Positions 1 to 11,172 of a stretch of DNA of 64,000 nt are shown one piece after another; within the stretch, counting starts at the first letter, position 1; each line of letters opens with the position of its first letter. The stretch is from Centroberyx gerrardi. Lineage: Eukaryota; Chordata; Actinopteri; Beryciformes; Berycidae. Below the pieces are notes generated by a model, which worked only from the letters and a program-made list of their open reading frames with translations, was not told where the DNA came from and did not search any database. The stretch covers positions 10,949,725-11,013,724 of the forward strand of contig NC_136012.1 of assembly GCF_048128805.1 (NCBI RefSeq). Reading direction: 5' to 3'. A program made the translations under genes and the position numbers.

Positions 1-718
1 GAGGCCACCCTGCAGCACCCTGCGCCCGCAGAGCCCCCGTCTCCAGCTCGCCGTTTCCTCCATCAGCCCGCCCAGGTAGCCCACCTCCAGCAGCGCCTGA
101 CCCTGCCCCGCGGGGACTAAACCTGCCTCCTGCTCCTGTCTGTGCACGGACTAACATCTATATCATCTCTGTATATGTTACCTACTATAGCATTAATTTT
201 GGAGACCAAGTATAAGCTTATTGTTGCACTGAAACGTTACGCATTGGATTACGCGGAAGATTACGCACGCGCCTCATCGGTCCACAGGGCCGAGCATCAT
301 CCCGAGGGTCAGCAGGGTCGATTGGAGTTGAGTATCTGTGAAGCGTGAGCGCGCGTTCACCTGTTCCTCTTCTTGCCGGGGGCGCGCAGCCGTTTGATGC
401 CCTAACCTTCCGCCTTTGCGCCCCCGCCCCTTCTTCTCTGCGCCGCTCCGGACAGCTCTGAGAGGTTGCCCGGCGGTCACAGTGGCACAGTCACCCCGGC
501 TTCACACCCCACCTTGCCCACGCCCACACATTCACCCACGCCGGGGGAACCGGGGCACGCCGCCGCCGATGCCAACGGGAGTGTCCGCTGACTCTTTGAC
601 TCTGCACAACATCCAGCGGATTCCAACCACAGACGGGAACTCTCCGGACCGTCGGACTGGCTCTGACCGAGCGAGGAGACTGACTCTGGGCCAAGTTCCA
701 TAGTGGAGGGGGGAAGCA
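1..718 (+). promoter_or_regulatory. fgf24: fgf24 5' region and 5' UTR (promoter not delimited)
   Basis: GC- and CpG-rich DNA lies directly upstream of the first fgf24 codon, most strongly at 340-700. This fits a 5' UTR and proximal promoter, but no TATA box or start site can be fixed by eye. Positions 1-110 are open on the minus strand (read as LEVGYLGGLMEE) after an AG, so they could be the end of an exon of a neighbouring minus-strand gene. I do not recognise it. Confidence 0.4.
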
Positions 719-750
719 ATGTGGTCCCTTCTCTCCACGCTGGCTGTCTT
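719..750 (+). CDS. fgf24: fgf24 coding exon 1 (signal peptide start)
   Basis: The ATG at 719 opens [11 protein letters not shown], split in codon 11 before GTAAGT at 751. The same short, phase-2 first coding exon is found in FGF8 and FGF18. This ATG is chosen because it gives the signal peptide and joins in frame with the exon at 4392. Confidence 0.8.
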
Positions 751-3212
751 GTAAGTCACTTTTTTTTTTTTTAGAACTTCATCACATATTACTCTTGGCA
801 TGAAACAAGCTTATTTCTCCACCTATCTCTTCTGTTCTTCTGTTGTTCAAATTATTTTCATGGCAGGCCTAGCTACAGATGAAGATGATGGAGAGGAAGG
901 TTACGGTGCCTAACAATTACATCACTCCTCATCAGTCCCCATAGAAAACATGCCATGGAAGGCCCTGTTTTGATTGGCTGACAGTTCAGGGTCACTGGGT
1001 CAGAGTCAGGGCCATGTTACTCATAAAACCTGCCATAAACATCTCCATCACCATCTGCACTTACTTCAGTGATGGCCAAGCTGGCTTAGAGAAGGCCATT
1101 TTCCCATAGCCAAGAAAATGCTTTTTTTCCTATTGAAAATATTTCAGAAGTTGAGTCAAATAACACCGGCTTTATCTAGTGGGATAGGAAAATGATAAAG
1201 TGCCAAGAGCAAATCTAAGGGAGGAGGATACAGACTCAGGGGGCTTGAGTTTGCCCATTCGAGGTGTGTCTTGTTAAAAGCCAAGGGATTTATTTTTCTT
1301 TCTTTGTGTCGGCTGTACTTCTCCCAGATGGCAGTCATCTCCAGATACTTCTCATTCCTCACACAACCTGGACAGGGTGTGTGCTGCTGGTGTCTGCCTG
1401 CCTCTCTCTCCCTGTCTCTGCCTCTCTCGCACTCTCTCTACTTACCTACCTAACTGCCTACATCTGTCTTCCTGTCTTGCTTATACCTTTTTCCACAGAT
1501 ACTTGCTCCGATAAAAGTATGAATTAATAACCGATGAATGATGGCGCCCCTGGCAGTATCTGAGGAGGAGAGTCTGACTGTTTAGTCTACTGGTCTTAGT
1601 TTAGGTCTTTGAGAGCCAATCATCTCTCCATTCGTTTCCTTCTTGCCTATCAGTATTACCACAGCCACTTCACTCCATCAAGACTGCAGCTATCCTCACA
1701 AACATGCTGTTTTACAAACTCGAGTCTTAAGCCAGTGAACGCTGCCAAGGGCCTTTTGCTCTGCACAGGAACCTGGTACCGCTCCCTCACCATAGCTCCA
1801 CCGCAGGACATAGTGCAGTTCCCCTAAAGCCACAGCTCCATGTTCAGGCCCACCACTTCTCTAACCATTGCTCCACCATAAGGCCTATTACTGCTGATAC
1901 CGCTACGCCGCACTCACACGCCCACTAGCCTAACCACCACTCTTCACCGAGGCCCACTGCTGAACATCTGAAACTCCTGCGTCGCGCCGAGGCCCTTTGC
2001 TCCAGTGTTGGCCTACCACGCTAACCACCACTACACACTGCTGAAACCGCCGCTCTGCGCTGGGTCCCACCAGGCCGACCGCTCTCGCTCCGCGCTGGTG
2101 CCCAGCGCTCGGCGCTGAGGCCCACTAGCCCAAACCGCAGCCTCCATATGGTAGACCTGCTGGGACGCAGGTTTATGATGTCAGACCCTTGCTTGTTTTG
2201 GCAGCCAGCCAAGGCGCACCGGGCTTCCCCTCTCTCTCTCTCCATACCTCCCTCTGTCTTTACTCTCCCCGGCTCACTCTCGACTTTCCTCGGCGCTCTC
2301 TTATTCTCTCGTTTTCTCATCCCTCCCCCACCCCGCTGATCCCGTCTCTCTCTCGCTCTCTCTCTCTCCTTCTCTTTCCCTCTGTGGCTGGCATACGATG
2401 GAGTGTCTGTGGTTTTGGAGGCAGCGGGAGAATCCAGAGCCGAGGCACTTTTCTCGCAGTGTCCTCGGCGGCAGCGCAGCGGTGGTGTTTTAACAGCTGA
2501 GAGTCCTCACAATGCACAGGCGCTCGGCCTTTTTCAGCTGCGCAGGCAGAATGCTCGGGCCAACACACTACTGCGTTGCCCTGGGTGTCTGCATCTATTA
2601 GCAAAACCCAGGGGCCGATACACCAGCTAGGGGAAAGGGCGAGGGAGGGAGCGAGGGGGAAAGAGACACAGGGAGAAAGAAGAGAGGAAGCAAGAGGCTT
2701 GTGAATGTAGCGTTAGAGGATAAGCTATGTGTGTGTGTGTGTGTGTACGTGTGAGTCAAGAGGGAGTGACATGTGTTAGGATGTGCATGAGTTGAACCCC
2801 CTTCCTCTTTCTTTCCCATTATTTATCTTTTTGTCTACTTCTCACGCCAGACTGCACTCTGTGGCTGCAGCACTGTCTCTCATTTTGTCACTCTTTCTCT
2901 TCCTTTCTCTCCTCTTGGTCTTTTTTGCTCCCTCTCTCTTCCTTCTCACTGTCCCAGTGTACACTTCCCCATTCTCTCTGTCCTTATCTCTCACTTAACT
3001 CTCTTATTCTCTATCAGCCCTCTCTGTCTACCTCTCCCCTCTATTTATGCTTCTTGCCTCCTCACTATCCCTATGTGTACCTCTCTTTCTACCTCTCTCT
3101 CCTCCTCACTATCTCCCTCCCTCAGCAGTGCATATGTCTTTGCTTTGGCCCAGCTGTCAGCTGCCTGCTCCTCCTGTTCACACACATACCCTGCGCACAT
3201 CTGCACATCTGT

Positions 3213-3248
<36 letters not shown>

Positions 3249-4804
3249 CCATGACAGTGTGGAGGAGTCACCCCGCTAACCCCAAACATAAAGGCAGATG
3301 GCAGGCAGGGAATGATAGGCGAAATGTAGAGTGAAGAGAGAGAGAGAGGGAGAGAAGGAGCGATAAGGTAGAGGTGAGATAGGGAGGACAACAAGTGAGA
3401 GAGGGAGAGAGTAATAGAGAGAGAGAGCGGAGGCATGCAGAGAGATAGCAAAAGATGAGGTGGGGAAAGACAAAATTCATAGAATTGCTTTTCGGCCCAC
3501 ACACTTGGTTATGAACTTCATCAAGTCTTGAGCCACTAATGCAATGCAGTTCAAGGACTGCCAAAGCAGATTTGGCTTGTCACAATCCCTCCCTAGCTAA
3601 AGCTGTAAATAACAATACATCCAAGGTCAAGGTCTAAACTTCAATTAAGCAGTGTGGTAGCATTCTAATCTTAACTGTAACCACCTCCTTCAGTCATAAA
3701 TGCCTATAAAAGCCTGGATAGTAACAAGGATAGATGATTGCCAACATTTCACATGTACAATAAACACAACATACTTTACGCACTACATCAACGCAATTAC
3801 TGCGCCCCCAGTTGATTCCCCATTAAATCATCTCTCTGCACAGTTTAGTGGCACATGTTTTCACTCATTCAAAACATCTCTGAATATAACCACACAGTCC
3901 ACCGCTCTGCAAAGCCACACCATAGTGGAGTGTACACCTGTAGTCCAGCCCCAGCTGTCTACATACACAGAGCAGCCAAATAAGCCAGCCCAGACCCTTA
4001 GATGTCCAAACCAAAACATGTTCTAGTCGTCTCGGCATGTTTGCCAGTTAGCCACGGTTCAGTCGGGTCATTTGGAGGCCAGATTTTGGTGTGGCGAAAG
4101 TCATGAAAGGGTCAGAAAGTGGGCTGGGACAGAAGGCTGGTAGCGTAACGATAAACACTGCGCCGGGTGTTGTCCGTCTGCCTATCCCTGGACATCTGCC
4201 TGTCTGTATGTCATATCGCCGTGCCAACCGCACGCCCAGCAGTGTGAGTAATCGCCCAATGAGGAAAAGAGATGTTGAGCAGACAGAAAAAGAAAAAAGG
4301 GATGGAAATGATGGTGTCACGCCCGGCTCTTTCAACACTCGATTTTGCTTACACTTTTTTTTGTACTCATCTCTGTTTTTACTTTTTCCAGATGTATCCA
4401 GATGTTGCTGGTGATGTGCAATCCATTACAGGTGAGTGTCTGCATGAATGGCAGAGAGGGAAAGTACAGTGTAACAGATGTATAAAAGTTGTATTAACTG
4501 TATAATGGCAATGCGTGCAGTTTTTCAAGCCTGTTTATGGCTGTCTTTGTCGCTCTACGTATGTGCTGACCTGTGTGTCTGCCTGTATGTGTGTGTGTGT
4601 TTGTGTGTGTATTCCCAGCAGGTGCTTGGTGTGGATGGGGTGAACTTCAGCGTGCATGTGGAGAACCAGACGCAGGTGCGAGACACCATGAGTCGGCGAC
4701 ACCACCGAGTCTACCAGCTCTACAGCCGCACCAGCGGCAAACATGTCCAGGTGCTGGGACGCCGAATCAGCGCCCGCGGAGAGGATGGAGACAAATATGG
4801 TAAG

Positions 4805-4835
<31 letters not shown>

Positions 4836-4904
4836 AAAGCAGGCAGGCTGTGGAACACACATTGGTACATACATGTGAATGCACTCTGAGAGAAACGCTT
4901 GCTT

Positions 4905-4948
<44 letters not shown>

Positions 4949-5036
4949 ACCCACACACGACCGAACTACTGCAACCACAAAGACTTGAAAGTATACCAAG
5001 TGCATGCATGAACGGATACAGAATGCAACTGCTCAG

Positions 5037-5096
<60 letters not shown>

Positions 5097-6851
5097 CTCC
5101 CCAGGCTTTGGCAGAGGGGCAGTGGAGCTTGTCTTGGGAGTACAAAGACCTCATCGACTGGCTGCTGACTCAATGATTCACAAGAGAGCAAGAGAAAGGG
5201 AGAGGGAGAGTGGGAGAGAGAGAGAGAGGGTGCGAGAGAGAAAAAAAAAAGCGGGAGTTAGAGGGAGAAGCCTGGCAGGTAGTGTGTCGGGCCGAGTGTT
5301 AGAAACTCATCTCCTTCATCGATCCCTCCATTGATTTCTCATCCTCCCTGTTGTCTCCTCTGGATTTAAAACAGCAGGCTTCCTCTCCCTCCCTCCATCC
5401 TCTATCCCTCCCTCTGTCCCTCCCCCACTCCCTCCTCCTCTCCCCCTCTCCGTCTGTAATGATGTCTAACCCATTCTTAAACCACAGAGAATCAATGGGC
5501 AGAAGAAAGCCAAGCCATAAAGCTAGTGTTCATATTTCTCTATGTACTTCAGTGGGGGCTCATATTACACATCGCTCCCATTCACAAACATGTCAGTTTG
5601 CTAACACACCGTTTCAAGCCACAATGGATGCAGAAGCCAGTCTTTTTTTGACAAATACCGCTCCTAAGATGAACAATCCACCTATCACTCTCCAGCAAAG
5701 GCTATGAGGCACTGCACAGGGAAGACAAGAGCGGAGAGAAGAGAAATAACAGAGAGAAAGGAGGGCGCATGAAGGTGTAAACACGAAGCGAGGGAGCAGA
5801 AGGGAGATGGGAGAGGAAAGGAGAGTTGGGGGAAGAGGGCAAGAGGGAGGGAGGTATTGATTTCTCTTGACCCCTTTGTTGACTAAGGTCATGTAGGAAC
5901 CATTTTAGGGATTTATTTTTAAACAGGCACAAGCGCTCTCGGAAGATGTGTAGTTAGTGGAGCGGCGTTGCCTGGAAGGATGAACATGCATGCACCTGCA
6001 CGCAAACACACACACACATGCACGCACATACATACACATACCTTAAAACAACAGTCTTGCAGACACTCGGTCTGATTGTTCTCTCCCTCCTCTTGGCCCA
6101 CCGCACTCCGTCTATTCTTGGCTGTTATCTTTTTTACGAGGCCCATTTGTGGTCAGCGGCCTCATAACCGTGTGTGTGACCAGGCTTATCTGACAACCAT
6201 CTGTCCAGCCAGACATTTACATCTGTCTGTGATTTATCAGCACGTTTAACAGCGACTATGATTTCTAACACTGTGATTCAACGTGAATACCTTGTCTAAA
6301 AACTCAAATCAGATTCCGTGGTGGTTGGTAATCTCCCTGGATGGGAGCCTGACCTCTGTCTGTCCAGTTGTTTCTTCTTTGTGTGATTCGTGTTACATGT
6401 ACTGTATGTCAGTCAGTCAATGGGCCTGAGTCTGTCTGCTGTTATTTGTTACAGCAAGGGAGATCACACACTGCAGGATTCATGAAACTAACTGAGCACG
6501 ATCTTTCGATCCCTTATATTTGTGTGACACAACCGAATAAACCAGTCAAATCTTGTAGTGTGCATACAGTTTGTCAGTCTACCTTGCCTGTGGCTCTAAT
6601 GTCTGTCTGTCCCTCTGTCTGTCCCTTCACAAGCCCAGCTCGTAGTGGAGGCCGATACCTTTGGTAGCCAGGTGAGAATCCGGGGCAAAGAAACCAACTT
6701 CTACCTGTGCATGAACCGCCGCGGCAAGCTAGTGGGAAAGGTGAGGCTTCTTTTGATTTAAAAAGACATTTTTATCAAGGACAGATGTCTGTTATTTTCC
6801 TTACTTTCCTTACTTTTCCTGACCAGCCTCTCTTTGTTTCTCCCGATGAAT

Positions 6852-6887
<36 letters not shown>

Positions 6888-7183
6888 CTGGGGTCTCTCT
6901 GCTCTCTCAGAAGGCCAGTAATCGCAGTGCTGACTGCGTCTTCGTGGAGAAGGTTCTGGAAAACCACTACACAGCTCTGATGTCGGCGCGCTACGCTGGC
7001 TGGTATGTGGGCTTCACTAAGAGAGGGCGTCCTCGCCGCGGCCCGCACACGCTCCCCAACCAGCAGGACGTTCACTTCATGAAGCGCTTCCCGCCTGGGG
7101 AGCAGCCCGACTTGACCACCCCCTTCCGCTTCACCACTGTGAGCAAGCGGAGCAAGAGGGTGCGTGCTACTGGGCCCCGCTAG
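719..7183 (+). CDS. fgf24: Fibroblast growth factor, FGF8/17/18/24 subfamily, probably Fgf24
   Basis: Secreted growth factor that signals through FGF receptors with heparan sulfate. Coding exons are 719-750, 4392-4431, 4622-4799, 6634-6740 and 6911-7183. Phases join exactly to give 209 aa (human FGF18 has 207). Residues 1-24 form a hydrophobic signal peptide. The beta-trefoil core contains [82 protein letters not shown] and [11 protein letters not shown], ending in a basic tail. NFS (N32) and NQT (N39) are glycosylation sequons. The five-exon structure, with an 11-codon first exon, matches fgf8/fgf18. The exon-5 start ([11 protein letters not shown]) differs from the highly conserved FGF18 (PDGTSKECVF), which favours fgf24, the paralogue lost in tetrapods. 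Fgf18 is the alternative, since human FGF18 is also convergent with FBXW11. Subfamily is certain; the paralogue is inferred. Confidence 0.9.
751..4391 (+). other. fgf24: fgf24 intron 1
   Basis: 3.6 kb intron between GTAAGT and TTTTTCCAG. It holds a GC-rich degenerate repeat (about 1830-2140), long pyrimidine stretches (2230-2390, 2800-3125), a GT array (3210-3247) and a GA-rich stretch (3330-3435). No further exon is evident. Intron 1 of fgf8-family genes often carries enhancers, but nothing here identifies one. Confidence 0.7.
4392..4431 (+). CDS. fgf24: fgf24 coding exon 2 (rest of signal peptide)
   Basis: Forty bases between TTTTTCCAG and GTGAGT. They complete Leu11 and add [13 protein letters not shown], the hydrophobic core and end of the signal peptide. 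It ends in phase 0, as the equivalent exon of FGF8/FGF18 does. Confidence 0.8.
4622..4799 (+). CDS. fgf24: fgf24 coding exon 3 (N-terminal tail and start of trefoil)
   Basis: Encodes [16 protein letters not shown] through GEDGDKY (59 residues plus one base) and ends at a GTAAGA donor followed at once by a CA repeat. The acceptor is a CAGCAG tandem, so the exon could also start at 4619 and gain one Gln. YSRTSGKH and [13 protein letters not shown] are almost identical to FGF18. Confidence 0.92.
4800..6633 (+). other. fgf24: fgf24 intron 3
   Basis: 1.8 kb intron with three CA arrays (4805-4833, about 4898-4944, 5038-5094), purine-rich DNA at 5185-5265 and 5705-5850, and a pyrimidine-rich stretch at 5380-5455. 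No additional coding exon was recognised. Confidence 0.7.
6634..6740 (+). CDS. fgf24: fgf24 coding exon 4 (central trefoil)
   Basis: Flanked by TTCACAAG and GTGAGG. Encodes [18 protein letters not shown], then [18 protein letters not shown], matching the conserved FGF18 block around FYLCMNRKGKLVGK. It completes Ala84 from the split codon of the exon before. Confidence 0.92.
6911..7183 (+). CDS. fgf24: fgf24 coding exon 5 (C-terminal trefoil, basic tail, stop)
   Basis: Acceptor CTCTCTCAG at 6902-6910; TAG stop at 7181-7183. Encodes [18 protein letters not shown] through the heparin-binding stretch [11 protein letters not shown] and [16 protein letters not shown], ending in [13 protein letters not shown]. 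The first ten residues and the tail are the parts that differ most from FGF18. Confidence 0.93.
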   Translation, partial: KASNRSADCVFVEKVLENHYTALMSARYAGWYVGFTKRGRPRRGPHTLPNQQDVHFMKRFPPGEQPDLTTPFRFTTVSKRSKRVRATGPR

Positions 7184-8515
7184 TAGTGGCTAACGCTAAC
7201 ACCCACTGTCCTGTCATCCAAAGCCTTGACCTGAGCCTGCCAACGGCTAACCCACTCATTTCTGCTGTCGCACCCCACTGAACACCTCCCTTTGCCGGGA
7301 TAACAAACATTCACCAGACTCTTGTTGAATCATTTACGGGGTTTAGCTTTACACCTACTAACTTGCCACTACAGCCCCCTAGTTAGTGATCACTCTCCCC
7401 AGTTTTATTTCCCTTAAAGGACCACGCTAACTACTATAAGACCCAGTCCATTGCCAGCTGCTGCAAGGGCCTGGCCAGCTTCCCTTCACAGCCCAGAAAT
7501 ACTGACAGGGCCCCTGAAGGGCAGCCAAACTGAGTCCCAGGCTTATCATTCTGCAAAGGCCTCTTCTTCCACAACCACAGAAACCACAAGGCCTTCATGT
7601 CTCCTGTTCTGGACCAGCTTTTTGACAATGTCTAGGATGGGATTACAACAACTGGACCATACAGACAGAGAGCAAGAGTGGGAAAGGCTGACTGAACAAG
7701 GGAGTGGGTGCTTAGCCTATGGATAAAGGGAAAGATGGAAGGAAAGCAGAAAGGAGAAGACGGGAAGAAGGCGGAGCGGACAAAGGGATGGAATGATCTG
7801 GACAGATCGAACGGAACATTAATGGACTGTTGACATGTGACGCACTTCTCTGTCTCACTGCTAGACTGGTGGGAACCTGTGAGACTTGGGATGAATGGAT
7901 AGATGAGTGACGAAAAGGATGAATGAGGGAATGATCGAGCGAATGACTTACTGAATGCATGCACGTATGTAAGAGGAAGTAGACGAGGAAATGTATGTAA
8001 GTGTGTGTGTGTGTGTGTGCGTGTGTATGCAAGTGCACCAACAACCATGAGTGAAGCTGGATGACGAGGGACTCTGGAGAGGGACCATACACGCCCAGTG
8101 TGAACCCCTGACAACTCACCGAAGGGACTGAAGCTTTAAGAACTGGAATGTATAAAACCAAGCTGCACCAAAAACAACCAGCCAATCACAGCAAACCAAA
8201 TCAACGACCAACCAAAGACAACTGGAGACCTGCTACACGACTCCTCCCCATGCCCCGCCCCCCCAGGACACAACACCCTCAGCTTATAGGTCCAGAGGGT
8301 GACGAGCGCGGAGGCTGGGAGCAAGGCGGGGAGGGTGCCTTCTCTACTAGCATTGCTATAGAAACGACCCAGGGGATGATGATCCCGTGCGATACCGTGG
8401 ATACAGAATGCTGCTACCAGGACATTCAGTGGAACACACCAAAGTCTCATACATACACACAGGAGAAAAAAATATTAAAGGGAACAGTTTATTAAAAGTT
8501 ATATATATAAAAGAA
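7184..8515 (+). other. fgf24: Probable fgf24 3' UTR with poly(A) signals
   Basis: About 1.3 kb follows the stop with no other coding signal. Two ATTAAA hexamers (8474-8479 and 8491-8496) are followed by AT-rich DNA and are the best poly(A) signals. A GT microsatellite lies at about 8000-8027. Confidence 0.5.
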
Positions 8516-9509
8516 GACAAAAACCCTAAATAAGCAATCTTACTATGATCGTTACTATACTATTGTTATTATGATAAAATTATTTCATTTATTTATTTCA
8601 GCTCTGTGTGCAGCAGTCTTTCTCGACTCAGTAAACCTTACAGAAACATTTCCTCTGTGTCTCACAGCCTCTTTGCACAGCTCCTTTACATTCTCTTTTT
8701 CTGCCAAGGGGGAGGATAGAAAGAGATTCATTGAGTTCACAAAAGTCTACAGTTGGGGTATGCTGGCTGCGCAATTATTGGAAAAATACATGCGATGATT
8801 GAAAATGCTCCCTGGGCATGCATCATTGGCCAATAGCAGACTCTCCAGTGATGTTGAGAACTCCTTCTCTTTCTTTCTCCTCCTAGTTATGAGATTCAAA
8901 GCAAAGCCATAACATCCTGCATTTCCCACACCACTTCATCTTACACAACATGGGGGACAGTTCTTCCACCGCTGCTGCACTTCTGCAGCCTTTGAAACTC
9001 CTCATTCTCTGATCAAAAAAAAAAATTCTTGGTTCTTCATAATGCGTGTGAGTGTGGGTTGAGGTAGTAGTTGAAGCAAGCTGTCAAAATCACATCTCAG
9101 ATATTAAACTGCATAAGAATTGGGCAAAGATAGACTAGCCTATCACACGGGGCCCCTTTGAAGTTGCCTGCAAAATTGTGGAGGGCCCACTGTGGTCGTG
9201 CAATAATCAACAGTCGACTCCACGTGTTAAGTTGTTCCATGAAAAGATGGATGAAGGATAGCACAGAGCGATGGAAGGAACCGTGCACTGCTGAGATAGA
9301 GTTTCATAGCTCCTTCTCTCATCTATCCCCCTCTCACCCCCCCCCCCCCCCGCCCCCACTCCCCTTCCTTCCCCATCCTAGCGGGAGGTCATTGAAGAGA
9401 TGTCGCTGCCAAATGACCCAATCATGCCGGCAGACACAAACAGCTGACTCAGGGGGAAAAAAGGGTTGTACCAGAGGATTCCGATTCCAAGGCAGCAGGA
9501 ATCTGTACT

Positions 9510-9544
<35 letters not shown>

Positions 9545-11172
9545 CGGTGTGTGTGTGTGTGTGTGGGGGGGGATAAGGAGGAGAGAGTGGGGTGGGAGGG
9601 AAAGGGGGTGTGGGGGATGAGATGAGGAGGAGAGAGTGGGGTGGGGGTGGGGGGTTTGTTCAGTTCTGGAACGTCGCTCCAGTTCCACTCGGGAATGATG
9701 GAAATATTCTGTGGAGCCAAACCCAGAGTGGAAGGTGTATGGTAATCATGTCGGGGAAGGAATGCCAAATATGTGCGTGAGAACGGAGCGGTGACCTGAG
9801 AGCTGCAGGAATTATGGGCCAAAATCCCACAGACCCAGAGGAAGCACACACACCCATATCCAACACATACACACATCATATACTAATGGTGCTCCACCAA
9901 GCACAAATCCATCCCACATAACTTATTCTCAGAATTTGAAACATTCTACTATACTGAACTAAACCCAGAAATGTAGAAAACCAACCCCCTAAACAGGCCA
10001 ACTCCCCTCCCTCTCCTAGTGTAGAGGATACACACTGTACAATAACAAGACAGACGTATTAGTGGGCTGAACTACACTAGCCAGAGCTTTACTATAAATG
10101 CAACATTACTAACTGTAATCCAGAGCTTTTTCAGATACCCCTTTTAGCATTTTAAACATACCTTCCTCCTTCACAGCCATGGTGTAGGAGTGTACTGTGT
10201 ATTAGATCTACTGTAACAGGTTGTTTAGACTCCAAATTTGGCTACCAAACAGTCAGGGTCTAAGTCTCATAAACACTTTCACACTGTAGGGGATAGCTGA
10301 GTTTATACCCCCATCTGGTGGCCATCCATGATACATTGGCAGTGTTTACCACAAAACATAGCGAGCAACCTGCTCCTTGGTAAATGCCTTTATGCAAATC
10401 AAAATTGCAATACTTAAAGAAAAATAACTAGGACTTCATAAATAATGGCCAGTTAGCAACTCAAATATAAATATTAACAGCTTTGTTTCAATTTTAACCC
10501 CATATTATGACACTGGAGACTGAGGTTACATATTTATCACCTTTAAAATGACTGTGGGATATTAGCTATGACTGACAGTGTGATGGGACAATCAGGGAGT
10601 TTACCAATGTAAGTCAACTATCCACATTGGTAACTGACCCTAACCCTAACCCCACACTTGAAAACAGGCTTGCATCCACTTTTCACCCCTAGAATTTTAC
10701 AGATGTATCTGCACCTATGTCCATGTATTAAATTCTCAGTTCCGAGCATCACCGTCTTTCTCCAGTTCCTTTTCTGATGTCGCCTTCTTAACCTTTGTGA
10801 TGTCACACATTCCATCAATACATCACAAATACTGGCTGAAAACAGGTGACTGACTTATCTCTTTCCTCTCACTTAACTCTACAACCAGAAATTATACCAT
10901 GTAAGTGTCTTATCACCTCCAATCAGGGCTTCAAAATTGCAAATAAAGATCACAATATGAATATTTTTTCATCTGCAAGGCAGGCAGCCACTAATTCCCT
11001 GTGTAACACTGTTAGTCCGAGCTATACAGGACCAGAGCAAAAGCCTACTGGGTGTTACATCTACATGTCAGATGGAAACGCAGCATGGCACGTGCAAACC
11101 CACCCACACATACACACACAGACGAGAACAAACAGACAATTAGACAGTCATTCATGTTACAGTTGGCTCAAC
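8516..11172. other. Intergenic spacer between two convergent 3' ends
   Basis: No gene recognised. It holds a C run near 9340-9352, a 35-base G run (9510-9544) running into GT and G-rich DNA to about 9650, and a three-unit TAACCC-like stretch near 10634. The two genes point towards each other, so this spacer probably carries terminators rather than promoters. Confidence 0.6.
9510..9660. repeat. Poly-G run with GT and G-rich continuation
   Basis: An uninterrupted run of 35 G (9510-9544), then GT repeats, another G run and GGGGTGG-type sequence to about 9655. It could form a G-quadruplex, and its length in the assembly is unreliable. Confidence 0.9.

Noticed and set aside
2511-2600. Short frame starting [14 protein letters not shown] as an alternative fgf24 first exon
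   Set aside because: It ends in a stop without a usable donor in frame and has no signal-peptide character; not supported.
4535-5154. Open frames rich in Val-Cys or Thr-His across CA/GT arrays
   Set aside because: They are translations of microsatellites in all frames, overlap a proven fgf24 exon, and show no protein-like composition.
7632-8185. Minus-strand open frames of about 160 codons in the fgf24 3' UTR
   Set aside because: They cross a GT microsatellite, have no recognisable domain and lie antisense to a UTR.
9334-9879. 181-codon minus-strand open frame
   Set aside because: Its length comes from C/G runs and CA repeats (poly-Pro, His-Thr); no domain or splice support.
10634-10652. 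Telomere-like TAACCC repeat
   Set aside because: Only about three units, and one imperfect; too short to be called an interstitial telomeric array or a chromosome-fusion scar.
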